In this document: positions 27,207 through 36,124 of the stretch, piece after piece
Numbering within the stretch: position 1 is the stretch's first letter
How the letters are laid out: each line of letters opens with the position of its first letter
Assembly: GCA_002412965.1 (NCBI GenBank)
Contig: DHWB01000003.1
Span: 648,320-712,319, forward strand
Length of the DNA stretch: 64,000 nucleotides
Direction: 5' to 3'
From: Desulfomicrobium sp. UBA5193
GTDB lineage: Bacteria; Desulfobacterota; Desulfovibrionia; Desulfovibrionales; Desulfomicrobiaceae
Notes under the pieces: generated by a model
Databases searched by the model: none
What the model saw: only the letters and a program-made list of their open reading frames with translations
Told to the model about the DNA's origin: nothing
Translations under genes and position numbers: made by a program

Positions 27207-28790
27207 TCAGGGCTTACGTGTTTTGCCCCGACCGTCGTATTTTTTGGGATCGAGGTTGTACTTCTTGATCTTGTAATTGATGATCCGGTAGCTGGCGCGC
27301 AGCTCCCTGGCCACTTGCAGCATGTTGCCGCTGCATTTCTGCAGGGCCTCGACCAGAATCTCCTGCTCGAACTTGCCCACCGCCTCGCCAAAGGACAGCT
27401 GGTTGTCCGTGGCCGAGCTTTCCGCAGTCTGCAGGGTCGGAGGCAGGTGATAGGTGCGGATGGCCTCTTCGTTGCAGATGAGCGCGGCGCGCTCCATGCA
27501 ATTGCGCAGTTCGCGCACGTTGCCCGGCCATTGGTACTGGGTCAGGAGGTCGATGGCGGGCATGGAGATGCGTTTGATGTTTTTGGAGTATTCCTTGGCG
27601 AAGAATTCCAGGAAATATTCGGCCAGGGGCAGGATGTCTTCCCGACGTTCGCGCAGGGGCGGGATGAAGATGGGGAAGACATTGATGCGATAGTAGAGAT
27701 CCTCGCGAAATTCGCCGGACTTGATCAGATTTTCGAGCGGCTGATGGGTCGCGCAGATGATGCGGACGTCGACCTTGATGCTTTTTTCGCTGCCAAGGCG
27801 CTGGATTTCTCCTTCCTGCAAGGCGCGCAACAGCTTGGACTGCGCCTCGGGACTGAGCTCTCCGATTTCATCCAGAAAAAGGGTGCCGCTGTGGGCCAGC
27901 TCGAAGCGGCCCTTCTTGGTGCCCACGGCGCCGGTGAAGGCTCCGCGTTCATGCCCGAACAGCTCGCTCTCCAGCAGCTCCGCGGGCAGCGCCGCGCAGT
28001 TGAGGCGGATGAGGGGCTTGGTGCGTCGGGAGCTGGCGTTGTGGATGGCCTCGGCCAGGAGCTCCTTGCCCGTGCCCGACTCGCCGCGCAACAGGACCGA
28101 CGCCTTGCTGGACGCGACCTGCATGATTTGGCCCATGACAAAGGCCATGGCCTTGGAGGTGGCCACGATCTTGGCCTGGACCATGGCTTTTTCGCGGTCC
28201 AGGCTTTCCCCCAGAAAACCCATGGCAGCCCACAGCTCCTTCTGGGCCATGTTCTCCTGCAGATAGGCGGTCTGGCGGGCGATGACCGCGGCCAGCACCT
28301 CCAGAAAGGCGCTGTGCAACTTCAGCACATCGTGCGGCTGGCAGGGGATGTCGGCGCTCAAGACCCCGAGCGCTTCCTGCACCCCTTCGGCATTGATCCG
28401 GCTTACTGGCACGCAAATGAAGGACAGCTCGGCCAGCTCTTTTTGCGAGCGGCCCATGGCCTTGTTCAGGAAGCGTTCGTCGCGCTCCATGGCATCGATG
28501 ATTATGGGCTTTCCGCTGTCCAGAACCTGGCCCGTGACCCCCTGTCCCGGCGTGTAGGTGGCCTTGACGGGCCCCTTGTGTCCGTAGGTGAGGTCAAAGC
28601 GGATGGTGTTGCTCTTGGGGTCGAAGATCGCCAGGGCCATGCGCTTGTACTTCATGGCTTCAGCAGTCATGCCCAGCAGGGTGTCCAGGCTTGATTGCAG
28701 CGGGCTCAAGGGATCGAGATGCTGGACCGTGCTGTGCAGGGTGTGCAGATAGTGCAGGAACTCTTCCGTCGTCATGGGGGTGGTGTCCAA
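27207..28790 (-). CDS. GAF-domain sigma-54-dependent transcriptional activator
   Basis: A 527-residue enhancer-binding protein. GAF domain at about 30-175, AAA+ domain at about 200-430 with Walker A GESGTGKE, the sigma-54 contact loop GAFTGAVG, Walker B GTLFLDEIGEL and the REDLYYRINVF sensor region. A Fis-type helix-turn-helix closes it (MLQVARELRASYRIINYKIKKYNL). The layout equals NifA- or FhlA/NorR-like activators in which GAF binds a small signal. No receiver domain is present. Target genes are not visible next to it; the nearest sigma-54 promoter I see is in front of glnN, 9 kb away. Confidence 0.9.
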   Translation of the reverse strand: MDTTPMTTEEFLHYLHTLHSTVQHLDPLSPLQSSLDTLLGMTAEAMKYKRMALAIFDPKSNTIRFDLTYGHKGPVKATYTPGQGVTGQVLDSGKPIIIDAMERDERFLNKAMGRSQKELAELSFICVPVSRINAEGVQEALGVLSADIPCQPHDVLKLHSAFLEVLAAVIARQTAYLQENMAQKELWAAMGFLGESLDREKAMVQAKIVATSKAMAFVMGQIMQVASSKASVLLRGESGTGKELLAEAIHNASSRRTKPLIRLNCAALPAELLESELFGHERGAFTGAVGTKKGRFELAHSGTLFLDEIGELSPEAQSKLLRALQEGEIQRLGSEKSIKVDVRIICATHQPLENLIKSGEFREDLYYRINVFPIFIPPLRERREDILPLAEYFLEFFAKEYSKNIKRISMPAIDLLTQYQWPGNVRELRNCMERAALICNEEAIRTYHLPPTLQTAESSATDNQLSFGEAVGKFEQEILVEALQKCSGNMLQVARELRASYRIINYKIKKYNLDPKKYDGRGKTRKP

Positions 28791-28902
28791 ATCATTTCCG
28801 GGTGATGATGCGATCGGGGTCCGGCCGCCGACGAGCGGTGGCCGGGGTTTTTGTCAAGAAATGCACTTCGCGGCCGGGAGCTTCATGGTCGCGGATCGAG
28901 CC

Positions 28903-29550
28903 CTATGACTTGGGCTTGAGGGTGCCTATCTTGTAGTCCAGAAAGGCTTCGTTGCCGCTCTCCTTGGATTTCAGAGCCTCGTATTCGGCCAGCGCCAGAT
29001 CCGTCTGGCCGGCTTTTTCGGCAGCAAAGGCCAGGTTGGCGGAGATGGCGGGGGCAAACTCCTCGCTGGCGTCTTTTTTGAGACCGCTCAGAATTTCCAC
29101 TGCCTTGGCGTACTCACCCTTGAGGATGAGGGCCTTGGCTTCACCCAGACCGGCGATGACGCGCATGCCCTCATTCTTGCTCACGGCCTGCCAGGCGCTG
29201 GCGGCCTTGTCGAAATTGCCTTCGTTCATGAAGATCTGGGCAAGTTCAAGCTGGACGGCCGGGCGCAGCTCCTGAGGGCCGGACTGGGCGAACGCTTCGA
29301 GCTTTTCGGTCCGGGCGCTCTTGTCGGCCAGGATCATGATGCTCCCCAATTCGCTGACCGCTTTGGCGTGCTGCGCCTCCTGGTAGGAGGTGACGCCCGA
29401 ATATATGGCGACCGCAGTGACAATGCCGCCGACGGCGATACCGATAGGCTTTATATTATCCAGAATTTTCTTCAGGAGCGGATGGATGTCGGTATCCATC
29501 TCCAGCTCGATGGTTTTCAAAATATCGGTCGGCTCTTTGCGTTCTTCCAT
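28903..29550 (-). CDS. Membrane-anchored TPR protein
   Basis: A 215-residue protein with a cytoplasmic N-terminus, one membrane helix (IKPIGIAVGGIVTAVAIYSGV, about 33-53) and TPR-like helical pairs afterwards (about 85-205; LAQIFMNEGNFDKAASAWQAV; AKALILKGEYAKAVEIL; NLAFAAEKAGQTDLALAEYEAL). The layout equals the YfgM/TPR_21 type of periplasmic chaperone-like proteins, which assist membrane or exported proteins. A GGAGC site precedes the ATG. It is divergent from proA over a 237-base AT-rich gap (29551-29787) that must hold both promoters. Confidence 0.75.
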   Translation of the reverse strand: MEERKEPTDILKTIELEMDTDIHPLLKKILDNIKPIGIAVGGIVTAVAIYSGVTSYQEAQHAKAVSELGSIMILADKSARTEKLEAFAQSGPQELRPAVQLELAQIFMNEGNFDKAASAWQAVSKNEGMRVIAGLGEAKALILKGEYAKAVEILSGLKKDASEEFAPAISANLAFAAEKAGQTDLALAEYEALKSKESGNEAFLDYKIGTLKPKS

Positions 29551-29787
29551 GGAAAAGCTCCTTTGATTCGAATTGCCATTATTGTAAAAGCTCCGTCTGT
29601 TTATGCGTAAATTCCGAAAAGGTCAAAGAGAATGGTGAAGTAAGAAACTATAGGGTATTTAAGACTTTTTTCAGCTTTATCAGGGGCACTGACGAAGTAT
29701 TCTTGCCTGACGAAAGCCATTGGTATAGTCCTTGATATAATATATTTTTGCCTATTGGTTTCTTTCAAACGCAGACAGGAGTGAGGG

Positions 29788-31047
29788 ATGAATCTGGAAT
29801 CACAAATGCGCGAACTGGCCGCGTCGGCTCGGACCGCCGCACGTACACTGGCCACGGCCCCTGGGCTTGCGCGCGACAAGGCGCTCCTCGTGCTGGCCGA
29901 CCTGCTTCACGAGTCGCGCCAGGAAATTTTCGCGGCCAACGCCCTTGATCTGGAAGCCGCCCGCGCAGGCGGACTGGATGAGGCCCGCATCGACCGTCTG
30001 CGCATCACGGACCAGGGCGTTTCGTCCATGGCCGGAGCCTGCCGGCACGTGGCCGCCCTGTCCGACCCGGTCGGAGAAGTGGAGGGGATGATCAAGCGTC
30101 CCAACGGTCTGCTGGTCGGACGCATGCGCATCCCGCTGGGCGTCATCGCCATCATCTACGAATCGCGTCCCAACGTGACCATCGACGCGGCCATCCTCTG
30201 CCTCAAGGCCGGCAACTGCGTCATTCTACGCGGTGGATCCGAAGCCTATCATTCCAATCAGATCCTGGGTGGCCTGCTGCGCCGTGCCCTGGACGTGGCC
30301 GGTCTGCCCGAAGGCTGCGTGCAGATGGTGCCGACCAAGGACCGGGCCGCGGTCAAGCATCTGCTGGCGCTCGACGAATATATCGACGTGGTCATCCCGC
30401 GCGGCGGAGAGGGGCTGATCCGGGCCGTGGTCAAGGACGCGACCATGCCCGTGCTCAAGCATTACAAAGGCGTGTGCCACATCTACGTGCACAAGGATGC
30501 GGACCAGGATCAGGCCCTGAACATCATCGAGAACGCCAAGGTGCAGCGCCCTGGAGTGTGCAACGCCCTGGAATGCCTGCTGGTCCACGAAGACATCGCG
30601 GCCGTGTTCCTGCCCCGACTGGCGGCGTTCCTGGCGCCGCAGGGCGTGTCCTTTCGCGCCTGTCCGCGCTCGCTGCCGCTGCTGGGCGCCACGGCGGCAC
30701 CGGCTGCGGCCGATGACTTCGGGCGCGAGTTTCTGGCCCTGACTCTGGCCGTGAAGGTCGTGTCGTCCCAGGAAGAGGCCGAAGGACATATCGCGATGTA
30801 TGGCTCCGGCCATTCCGAGGCGATCTTGACCCGCGCCCACGACCGGGCCATGCGCTTTCTGCGCACGGTGGACGCCTCCTGCGTGCTCATCAACGCCTCC
30901 ACCCGCTTCAACGACGGGGGAGAGCTTGGCCTTGGGGCCGAGATCGGCATCAGCACGTCCAAGATCCACTCCTACGGCCCCATGGGCGTGAAGGAACTGA
31001 CCAGCCTCAAGTACATTGTCTTCGGAGAAGGGCAGGTGCGTGTCTAG
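29788..31047 (+). CDS. proA: Gamma-glutamyl phosphate reductase
   Basis: NADPH-dependent reduction of glutamyl-5-phosphate to the semialdehyde in proline synthesis. The 419-residue protein has the aldehyde-dehydrogenase fold with the catalytic cysteine in QRPGVCNALECLLVH (near residue 255). RIPLGVIAIIYESRPNVTIDAA and LKAGNCVILRGGSEA are family hallmarks. ATG 29788 follows AGGAGTGAGGG. The end overlaps nadD by 8 bases. proB is not adjacent. Confident. Confidence 0.95.
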   Translation: MNLESQMRELAASARTAARTLATAPGLARDKALLVLADLLHESRQEIFAANALDLEAARAGGLDEARIDRLRITDQGVSSMAGACRHVAALSDPVGEVEGMIKRPNGLLVGRMRIPLGVIAIIYESRPNVTIDAAILCLKAGNCVILRGGSEAYHSNQILGGLLRRALDVAGLPEGCVQMVPTKDRAAVKHLLALDEYIDVVIPRGGEGLIRAVVKDATMPVLKHYKGVCHIYVHKDADQDQALNIIENAKVQRPGVCNALECLLVHEDIAAVFLPRLAAFLAPQGVSFRACPRSLPLLGATAAPAAADDFGREFLALTLAVKVVSSQEEAEGHIAMYGSGHSEAILTRAHDRAMRFLRTVDASCVLINASTRFNDGGELGLGAEIGISTSKIHSYGPMGVKELTSLKYIVFGEGQVRV

Positions 31048-31714
31048 CCCCTTGTCGGGTTCGGTGGGGATTTTGGGGGGATCGTTCAACCCCGTGCACA
31101 ACGGGCATCTGCGCTTGGCCATCGAGGCGCGGGAAGCCCTTGGCCTTGCGCGGGTGGACCTTTTGCCCGCCAAGGTTCCCCCGCACAAAAGCGGACGCGG
31201 CCTGCTCGATTTCGCCCTGCGCCTGGACCTTCTGCGGCAGGCCGTGGCCGGGGTCTCGGGCCTTGGGGTCTGCGATCTTGAAGGGGAGCTGCCTGGGCCG
31301 TCGTATTCCTATGTGACCATGAGCCGTCTGCGCGAGCTTTTCCCGGAGACGAACCACGTCTTTGTGCTCGGCAGCACGGACCTTTTGACCCTGCCGGAAT
31401 GGCACCGGGGGCTTGAGCTGCCTTTGCTGACGGACATCGCGGTGGTGGACCGGCTTGGCCTGGGGCCCTTGACGGTGGATCGCTTTTTGGACGCGCACTG
31501 GAGCTTGGAGGAAGAGGGGCCGGGGATGCGGCGCATTTTGGGCGGTTGCCGCGTGGCCTACGTGCCCATGTCCCGGCTGGACATCAGCGCGAGCATGGTC
31601 CGTGAAAAATTTTGCGGGGACAAGGACGTAAGCGGGCTCGTGCCCGAGGCGGTGCGGAAGCGGATGTGGGACGAACCCGATCTTTTCCGGGACTGCTGGA
31701 ACATATCATCCTGA
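31040..31714 (+). CDS. nadD: Nicotinate-nucleotide adenylyltransferase
   Basis: Converts nicotinate mononucleotide and ATP to deamido-NAD. The 224-residue protein has the nucleotidyltransferase signature GGSFNPVHNGHLRLA at residues 11-25, and later SRLDISASMVREK, equivalent to the family's S-T-x-x-R loop. GTG 31040 is the preferred start because it immediately precedes the conserved fold and GGAGAAGG lies upstream; TTG 31016 is possible. It overlaps proA, as in many bacteria where the two are neighbours. Confidence 0.92.
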   Translation: MSSPLSGSVGILGGSFNPVHNGHLRLAIEAREALGLARVDLLPAKVPPHKSGRGLLDFALRLDLLRQAVAGVSGLGVCDLEGELPGPSYSYVTMSRLRELFPETNHVFVLGSTDLLTLPEWHRGLELPLLTDIAVVDRLGLGPLTVDRFLDAHWSLEEEGPGMRRILGGCRVAYVPMSRLDISASMVREKFCGDKDVSGLVPEAVRKRMWDEPDLFRDCWNISS

Positions 31715-31724
31715 TGGAGGAACC

Positions 31725-32027
31725 ATGGTCGGACATATCGTGATGTGGAAGTTGAAGGAGACCGCCGAGGGTCGCAGCGCGGCGGAAAATGCCCAGACAA
31801 TGAAGGAGATGCTCGGTGCCCTGCCCGGACTCATCCCCGTAGTGCGCACGCTGGTCGTAAGCACGGACGTCTTCGCCTCTGCTCCGGAGACGGAGGTGGT
31901 GCTGTACACAGTCTTCGATTCACCCGAGGATCTGCAAACGTATCAGGTCCACCCGGAGCACAAGAAGTGCGTGGCCTTCGTGTCGGCGGTGGCCGCTGAA
32001 AGGCGCGTTGTCGACTATCATTTCTAG
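31725..32027 (+). CDS. Dabb (stress-responsive A/B barrel) protein
   Basis: A 100-residue protein. It starts MVGHIVMWKLKE and contains DSPEDLQTYQVHPEHKKCV, the usual Dabb pattern, in which dimers form an alpha+beta barrel. Biochemical function in bacteria is mostly unknown. It starts 10 bases after nadD with GGAGG upstream and ends the proA-nadD unit ahead of a terminator. Confidence 0.88.
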   Translation: MVGHIVMWKLKETAEGRSAAENAQTMKEMLGALPGLIPVVRTLVVSTDVFASAPETEVVLYTVFDSPEDLQTYQVHPEHKKCVAFVSAVAAERRVVDYHF

Positions 32028-32058
32028 AAACAGGGGGCGCTCCCTCTCAAGACTACGG

Positions 32059-32095
32059 ACCCTCGTCATTGATTGTGGCGGGGGTTTCTTTTTTT
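32059..32095 (+). terminator. Terminator of the proA-nadD-Dabb unit
   Basis: ACCCTCGTCA (32059-32068) pairs with TGGCGGGGGT (32076-32085) using three G-U pairs, followed by TTTCTTTTTTT to 32095. Confidence 0.7.
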
Positions 32096-32156
32096 AGGCG
32101 TTTTCTGCTTGGAAGATGGGTTTTCACCCGAGAGGAGGGCGCAGGTGGTTTGCATG

Positions 32157-32188
32157 AAAAAACCCTCGCCGTCTGACGAGGGTTTTTA
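32157..32188. terminator. Terminator downstream of the 3D-domain gene
   Basis: AAAACCCTCG (32159-32168) pairs with CGAGGGTTTT (32177-32186), flanked by A-run and T-run. It is symmetric, so it can serve the minus-strand gene that ends at 32221 and also readthrough from the plus side. Confidence 0.8.
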
Positions 32189-32220
32189 AAGGGTGCGCAG
32201 AGTTGCGTGGAGTCCCTTTA

Positions 32221-32703
32221 TTAGCTGGCCAGCAGGGCCACCGTGACTTGCTTGACGCCAAATTGCTTGGCCTTTTCCGTGTCTGGAAAAAAGATGTCCA
32301 TGCGCTTGGTGTAGCGTTTGCTCATCAGATCCGCGATTTCAAAGACACCGTGTCCTTTCACGTAGACCTTCTTGCCAAAGACCCAGCCCTGGTCGAACAG
32401 ATCCCTGCTGACGGCGATGATGCCGGGCCGGACCTTGACCATGCTGGCCGTTGTTTGCGGATTCGGGCCACACTCTTCCTCGGTGGGGCTGTAGGCCGTC
32501 AGTGTCACTTCCTTGATCTTGATATCCTTGAGTTCCGCCATCTGGCGGGTCAGTTGCTGCCGTTCCTCGTTCAACGTCTCGATGCGGGCGACATAATATT
32601 CGCGCGCGTCCAACCTGGCCCCGTTATGGGCTGTGAATCCGACCAGGGTGGTGATCATGACGAAGAAAAGCGAGGTTACGACAAAAGCGCCGTGACCATT
32701 CAT
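32221..32703 (-). CDS. 3D-domain protein (MltA/YuiC-like fold)
   Basis: A 160-residue protein with an N-terminal membrane anchor (about 7-25), a short coiled coil (ARIETLNEERQQLTRQMAELKD) and a 3D domain at about 65-155. TAYSPTEEECGPNPQTTAS and KGHGVFEIADLMSKRYTKRMDIFF supply the aspartates that name the domain. In MltA and YuiC this double-psi barrel cleaves peptidoglycan; here the role is presumably cell-wall related. GAGGTACATCT precedes the ATG. The gap 32704-32934 to msrB shows no gene. Confidence 0.85.
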   Translation of the reverse strand: MNGHGAFVVTSLFFVMITTLVGFTAHNGARLDAREYYVARIETLNEERQQLTRQMAELKDIKIKEVTLTAYSPTEEECGPNPQTTASMVKVRPGIIAVSRDLFDQGWVFGKKVYVKGHGVFEIADLMSKRYTKRMDIFFPDTEKAKQFGVKQVTVALLAS

Positions 32704-32934
32704 AGATGTACCTCATCGTGCTTGGGTGATGCCGCCGGCGAGCGGGGAGAAGGGGGGAAACCGAGTGAAGAGTGACAGTGAATGCCGGCCGCATGGGCAA
32801 AAAAGAATTCATAACTGTACGCTCCTCTACCCGACGGAGCACAATCATGCAACCCCTGCCGATCCGGAGCGGACGGCAGGGTGCATTTGAGGATTAAATG
32901 TTTATATTTCGGAATGATATGCAGGTTGCTCGGA

Positions 32935-33402
32935 CTACTTGGGCTCGAAACGCAGTGCCAGCGAATTGATGCAGTATCGCAGACCAGTCGGCTTCGGGCC
33001 GTCGGTAAAGACATGTCCCAGATGCCCGTCACAGACGCTGCACGTCACTTCAGTGCGGACCATGAACCACGACCTGTCCTCATGCTTCGTGATGTGCGTT
33101 TCATCCACGGGCTTGAAAAAGCTGGGCCATCCCGTCCCGGAGTCGAACTTGGCGTCGGAATGGAACAGCGGCGTGTCGCACCCTGCGCAAACATAGGTCC
33201 CGATTTCATGGTTGTCGTGGTACTTTCCGCTGAACGCAGGCTCCGTGCCTTTTTCCCGGAGCACGTGATATTGTTCGGGGGTCAGGACTTCTCGCCACTG
33301 GGCGTCGGTTTTCTGAATTTTATCCATGGAATATCCTCCTGTGGGCAACGCAATGAACAGTGCCAGGAGCAAGAAGGCCGGCAATGCTTTGAATCGTATC
33401 AT
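32935..33402 (-). CDS. msrB: Peptide-methionine (R)-S-oxide reductase, exported
   Basis: Repairs methionine-R-sulfoxide in proteins. A 155-residue protein with a signal peptide ([22 protein letters not shown]), so it acts outside the cytoplasm. Two CxxC pairs (CAGC, CSVC) bind zinc. [10 protein letters not shown] and the catalytic cysteine in [11 protein letters not shown] are intact. AAGGAGATGAGCC precedes the ATG. Divergent from glgP over 120 bases. Confidence 0.95.
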   Translation of the reverse strand: MIRFKALPAFLLLALFIALPTGGYSMDKIQKTDAQWREVLTPEQYHVLREKGTEPAFSGKYHDNHEIGTYVCAGCDTPLFHSDAKFDSGTGWPSFFKPVDETHITKHEDRSWFMVRTEVTCSVCDGHLGHVFTDGPKPTGLRYCINSLALRFEPK

Positions 33403-33522
33403 GGCTCATCTCCTTTTGTCGGAAATTAAGGTCTGCTTGGAACCTGTAAAGGAGAAGGTTCCTGTCTGGAGTTTTTTGTGGTACATGAAAACTGAATCGC
33501 AAAAGAGGAAAGAGGAGGCATA

Positions 33523-35967
33523 ATGGCGGAAAGCAGTCAGATTGTTGAAGACCTCAAGGACGACATCCAGCGGCACGTGGCCCTGACTCTGGGCAGCGAC
33601 CCGTTTCCACCGCGCAAGGAGCGCTATTATCTGGGCCTGTGCTACAGCGTGCGGGACCGCCTGCTCAGCAGATGGCTGGAAACCCAGCGCTCGTATTACG
33701 ACTCCATCACCAAGCGCGTGTATTACATGTCCCTGGAATTTTTGCCCGGCCGGTTCCTCATGAACTATATTCAGGCGTTGGGCATGGAGGACGAGTGCCG
33801 GGAAGCGGTGCGTGATTTCGGGCTGGATCTGGAAGAGCTGCTGGAGGAGGAATGGAATCCGGGCCTGGGCAACGGTGGTCTGGGGCGTCTGGCCTCGTGC
33901 TACATCGATTCCATGGCGACGTGCAAAATTCCCGGCTACGGCTATGGAATCCTGTACGACTACGGCATCTTCTATCAGACCATCGTCAACGGCTACCAGC
34001 ATGAGGGCGCCGACAACTGGCTGCGTCAGGATTCACCCTGGGTGCTGCGGCGCGGGCAGTTCATGTTCCGGATCAATTTTTTCGGGCGCAGCGAAGCCTA
34101 CGAGGACAGCACCGGACATGAGCGTTTTCGCTGGGTGGACACCGAGTCGGTCATGGCCATGGCCTGCGACATCATGATTCCCGGCCACCAGAACGCCAAC
34201 GTGACCAACATGCGCCTGTGGAAGGCCATCTCCACCCGGGATTTCGAGCTGGAGCAGTTCAATCAGGGCGATTATATCGGCGCGGTCCAGTCCAAGGTCG
34301 AGAGCGAGAACATCTCCAAGGTCCTTTACCCCAACGACCACAGCCCGCGCGGCAAGGAGTTGCGTCTGCGGCAGCAGTACTTTTTCGTGGCCGCCACGTT
34401 CCAGGACATTCTGCGCCGGTTCCGCAAAAACAACTATTCCTCCTTCGACTGCTTTCCCGATCAGGTCTCGGTTCAGCTCAACGACACGCATCCGGCCATC
34501 AGCATCGCCGAGCTGATGCGCATCCTAGTCGACGACGAGGCGCTGACCTGGGAGCGCGCGTGGTCCATCTGCCAGAAGACGTTCTCCTATACCAACCACA
34601 CCGTGCTGCCCGAAGCCCTGGAGACCTGGTCGGCGGAGCTCATCGGGCGCGTTCTGCCTCGGCATCTGCAGATCATCTTCGAAATCAACCGCCGTTTCCT
34701 GGATGAAGTGGCCACTCGCTATCCGGGCCGCATTGATCTGATCAGGTCTTTGTCGCTCATCGCCGAAGGCGACGAGAAACAGGTGCGCATGGCCCATCTG
34801 GCCATTGTCGGCAGCCATACGGTCAATGGCGTGGCCGAGCTGCACTCCCAGATTCTGAAGAACAGGCTTTTCAAGGATTTTAGTGCCCTGTATCCCGGCA
34901 AGTTCGCCAACGTGACCAACGGTATCACCCCGCGGCGCTGGCTTCTGCTGGCCAATCCGGCGCTGTCCGAGCTGATCGGTTCCGTCATCGGCGGGGACTG
35001 GGTCCGTGATCTGACTCAGCTCAAGGGCCTGGCCGCATATGCCGATGATCCGTCCTTTCAGCAGCGCTGGCAGGATGTGCGGCGGCGCAACAAGAAGCTG
35101 CTGGCGCGCTATGTGTTGCGCAAGCTGGGGGTGGGTATCAACCCCTCCACGCTTTTCGACATGCACATCAAGCGCATGCATGAATACAAGCGGCAGGTTT
35201 TGAATGTCCTGCACGTCATAACCCTCTACAATCGAATCCGCTCGGAAAGCCTGGACCACCATGTCCCGCGCACTGTGTTTTTTGCCGGCAAGGCCGCGCC
35301 AGGCTATTTTCAGGCCAAGCTGATCATCAAGCTCATCAACTCCGTGGGCCAGGTCGTCAATGCCGATCCGGCTGTGAGCAGCGCCTTGCGTGTCGTCTTT
35401 TTGCCCAATTATTGCGTCTCGCAGGCGGAAAAGCTCATCCCGGCCGCGGACCTGTCCGAACAGATCTCCACGGCGGGCATGGAAGCTTCCGGCACCGGCA
35501 ACATGAAATTCGCCCTCAACGGGGCGCTGACCATAGGCACCCTTGACGGTGCGAACATTGAAATCCGGGAAGAGGTGGGCGAGGAGAACTTTTTCCTCTT
35601 CGGCCATACCGAGGAGGAAGTGGAGCGGCTGCGCGCCGGGGGATACGATCCCGTGCGGATCTACGAGAACTCGCTTGAACTCAAAAAAGCCCTGGACATG
35701 ATCGCGACCGGATTCTTTTCACCGGAGGAGCCGGGGCTGTTCCGGCCCATCGTCGATTCGCTCCTGGCCCATGGCGACTACTATCTGGTCCTGGCCGACT
35801 ACGAAAACTACGTGGCGACCCAGGCGCGTGTCTCCCGCGCCTACGAGGACAAGGCCTTGTGGACGCGAATGTCCATTTTGAACACAGCCAATATGGGCAA
35901 ATTTTCCAGTGACCGGGCCATCATGGAGTATGCCCGCAACATCTGGAACGTGACCCCTCTGCCGTAA
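33523..35967 (+). CDS. glgP: Glycogen/starch/maltodextrin phosphorylase
   Basis: Releases glucose-1-phosphate from alpha-1,4-glucans. At 814 residues it is the usual length of the long GT35 class. GNGGLGRLASCYIDSMAT (near residue 125), HIKRMHEYKRQ (near 545) and the pyridoxal-phosphate lysine in EASGTGNMKFALNGALTIGT (lysine near 662) are all intact. ATG 33523 follows GAGGAGGCATA. It stands alone, not in a glg cluster; UDP-glucose synthesis is encoded 9 kb away. Confidence 0.96.
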   Translation: MAESSQIVEDLKDDIQRHVALTLGSDPFPPRKERYYLGLCYSVRDRLLSRWLETQRSYYDSITKRVYYMSLEFLPGRFLMNYIQALGMEDECREAVRDFGLDLEELLEEEWNPGLGNGGLGRLASCYIDSMATCKIPGYGYGILYDYGIFYQTIVNGYQHEGADNWLRQDSPWVLRRGQFMFRINFFGRSEAYEDSTGHERFRWVDTESVMAMACDIMIPGHQNANVTNMRLWKAISTRDFELEQFNQGDYIGAVQSKVESENISKVLYPNDHSPRGKELRLRQQYFFVAATFQDILRRFRKNNYSSFDCFPDQVSVQLNDTHPAISIAELMRILVDDEALTWERAWSICQKTFSYTNHTVLPEALETWSAELIGRVLPRHLQIIFEINRRFLDEVATRYPGRIDLIRSLSLIAEGDEKQVRMAHLAIVGSHTVNGVAELHSQILKNRLFKDFSALYPGKFANVTNGITPRRWLLLANPALSELIGSVIGGDWVRDLTQLKGLAAYADDPSFQQRWQDVRRRNKKLLARYVLRKLGVGINPSTLFDMHIKRMHEYKRQVLNVLHVITLYNRIRSESLDHHVPRTVFFAGKAAPGYFQAKLIIKLINSVGQVVNADPAVSSALRVVFLPNYCVSQAEKLIPAADLSEQISTAGMEASGTGNMKFALNGALTIGTLDGANIEIREEVGEENFFLFGHTEEEVERLRAGGYDPVRIYENSLELKKALDMIATGFFSPEEPGLFRPIVDSLLAHGDYYLVLADYENYVATQARVSRAYEDKALWTRMSILNTANMGKFSSDRAIMEYARNIWNVTPLP

Positions 35968-36010
35968 CAGGCTGCCCCAAAACGGCGATCTGCTTCGTCA
36001 CTGGGGAAAA

Positions 36011-36055
36011 TCCAGACCCTCATGTATGTTTGAATACGTGAGGGTCTGGATTTTC
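36011..36055. terminator. Terminator between glgP and the EAL/HDOD gene
   Basis: TCCAGACCCTCA (36011-36022) pairs perfectly with TGAGGGTCTGGA (36039-36050), with an inner GTAT/ATAC extension, then TTTTCTTT. The genes on both sides converge on it. Confidence 0.85.
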
Positions 36056-36124
36056 TTTGTTCCTCGCAGTTCACCATTTTTGAACAGCCTGGAATTTCGT
36101 AATTTTTCAACAATCAGACAAGCT

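Noticed and set aside
29601..29879. 92-codon minus-strand frame between the TPR gene and proA
   Set aside because: Overlaps the proA start and lacks a ribosome-binding site; low-quality sequence.
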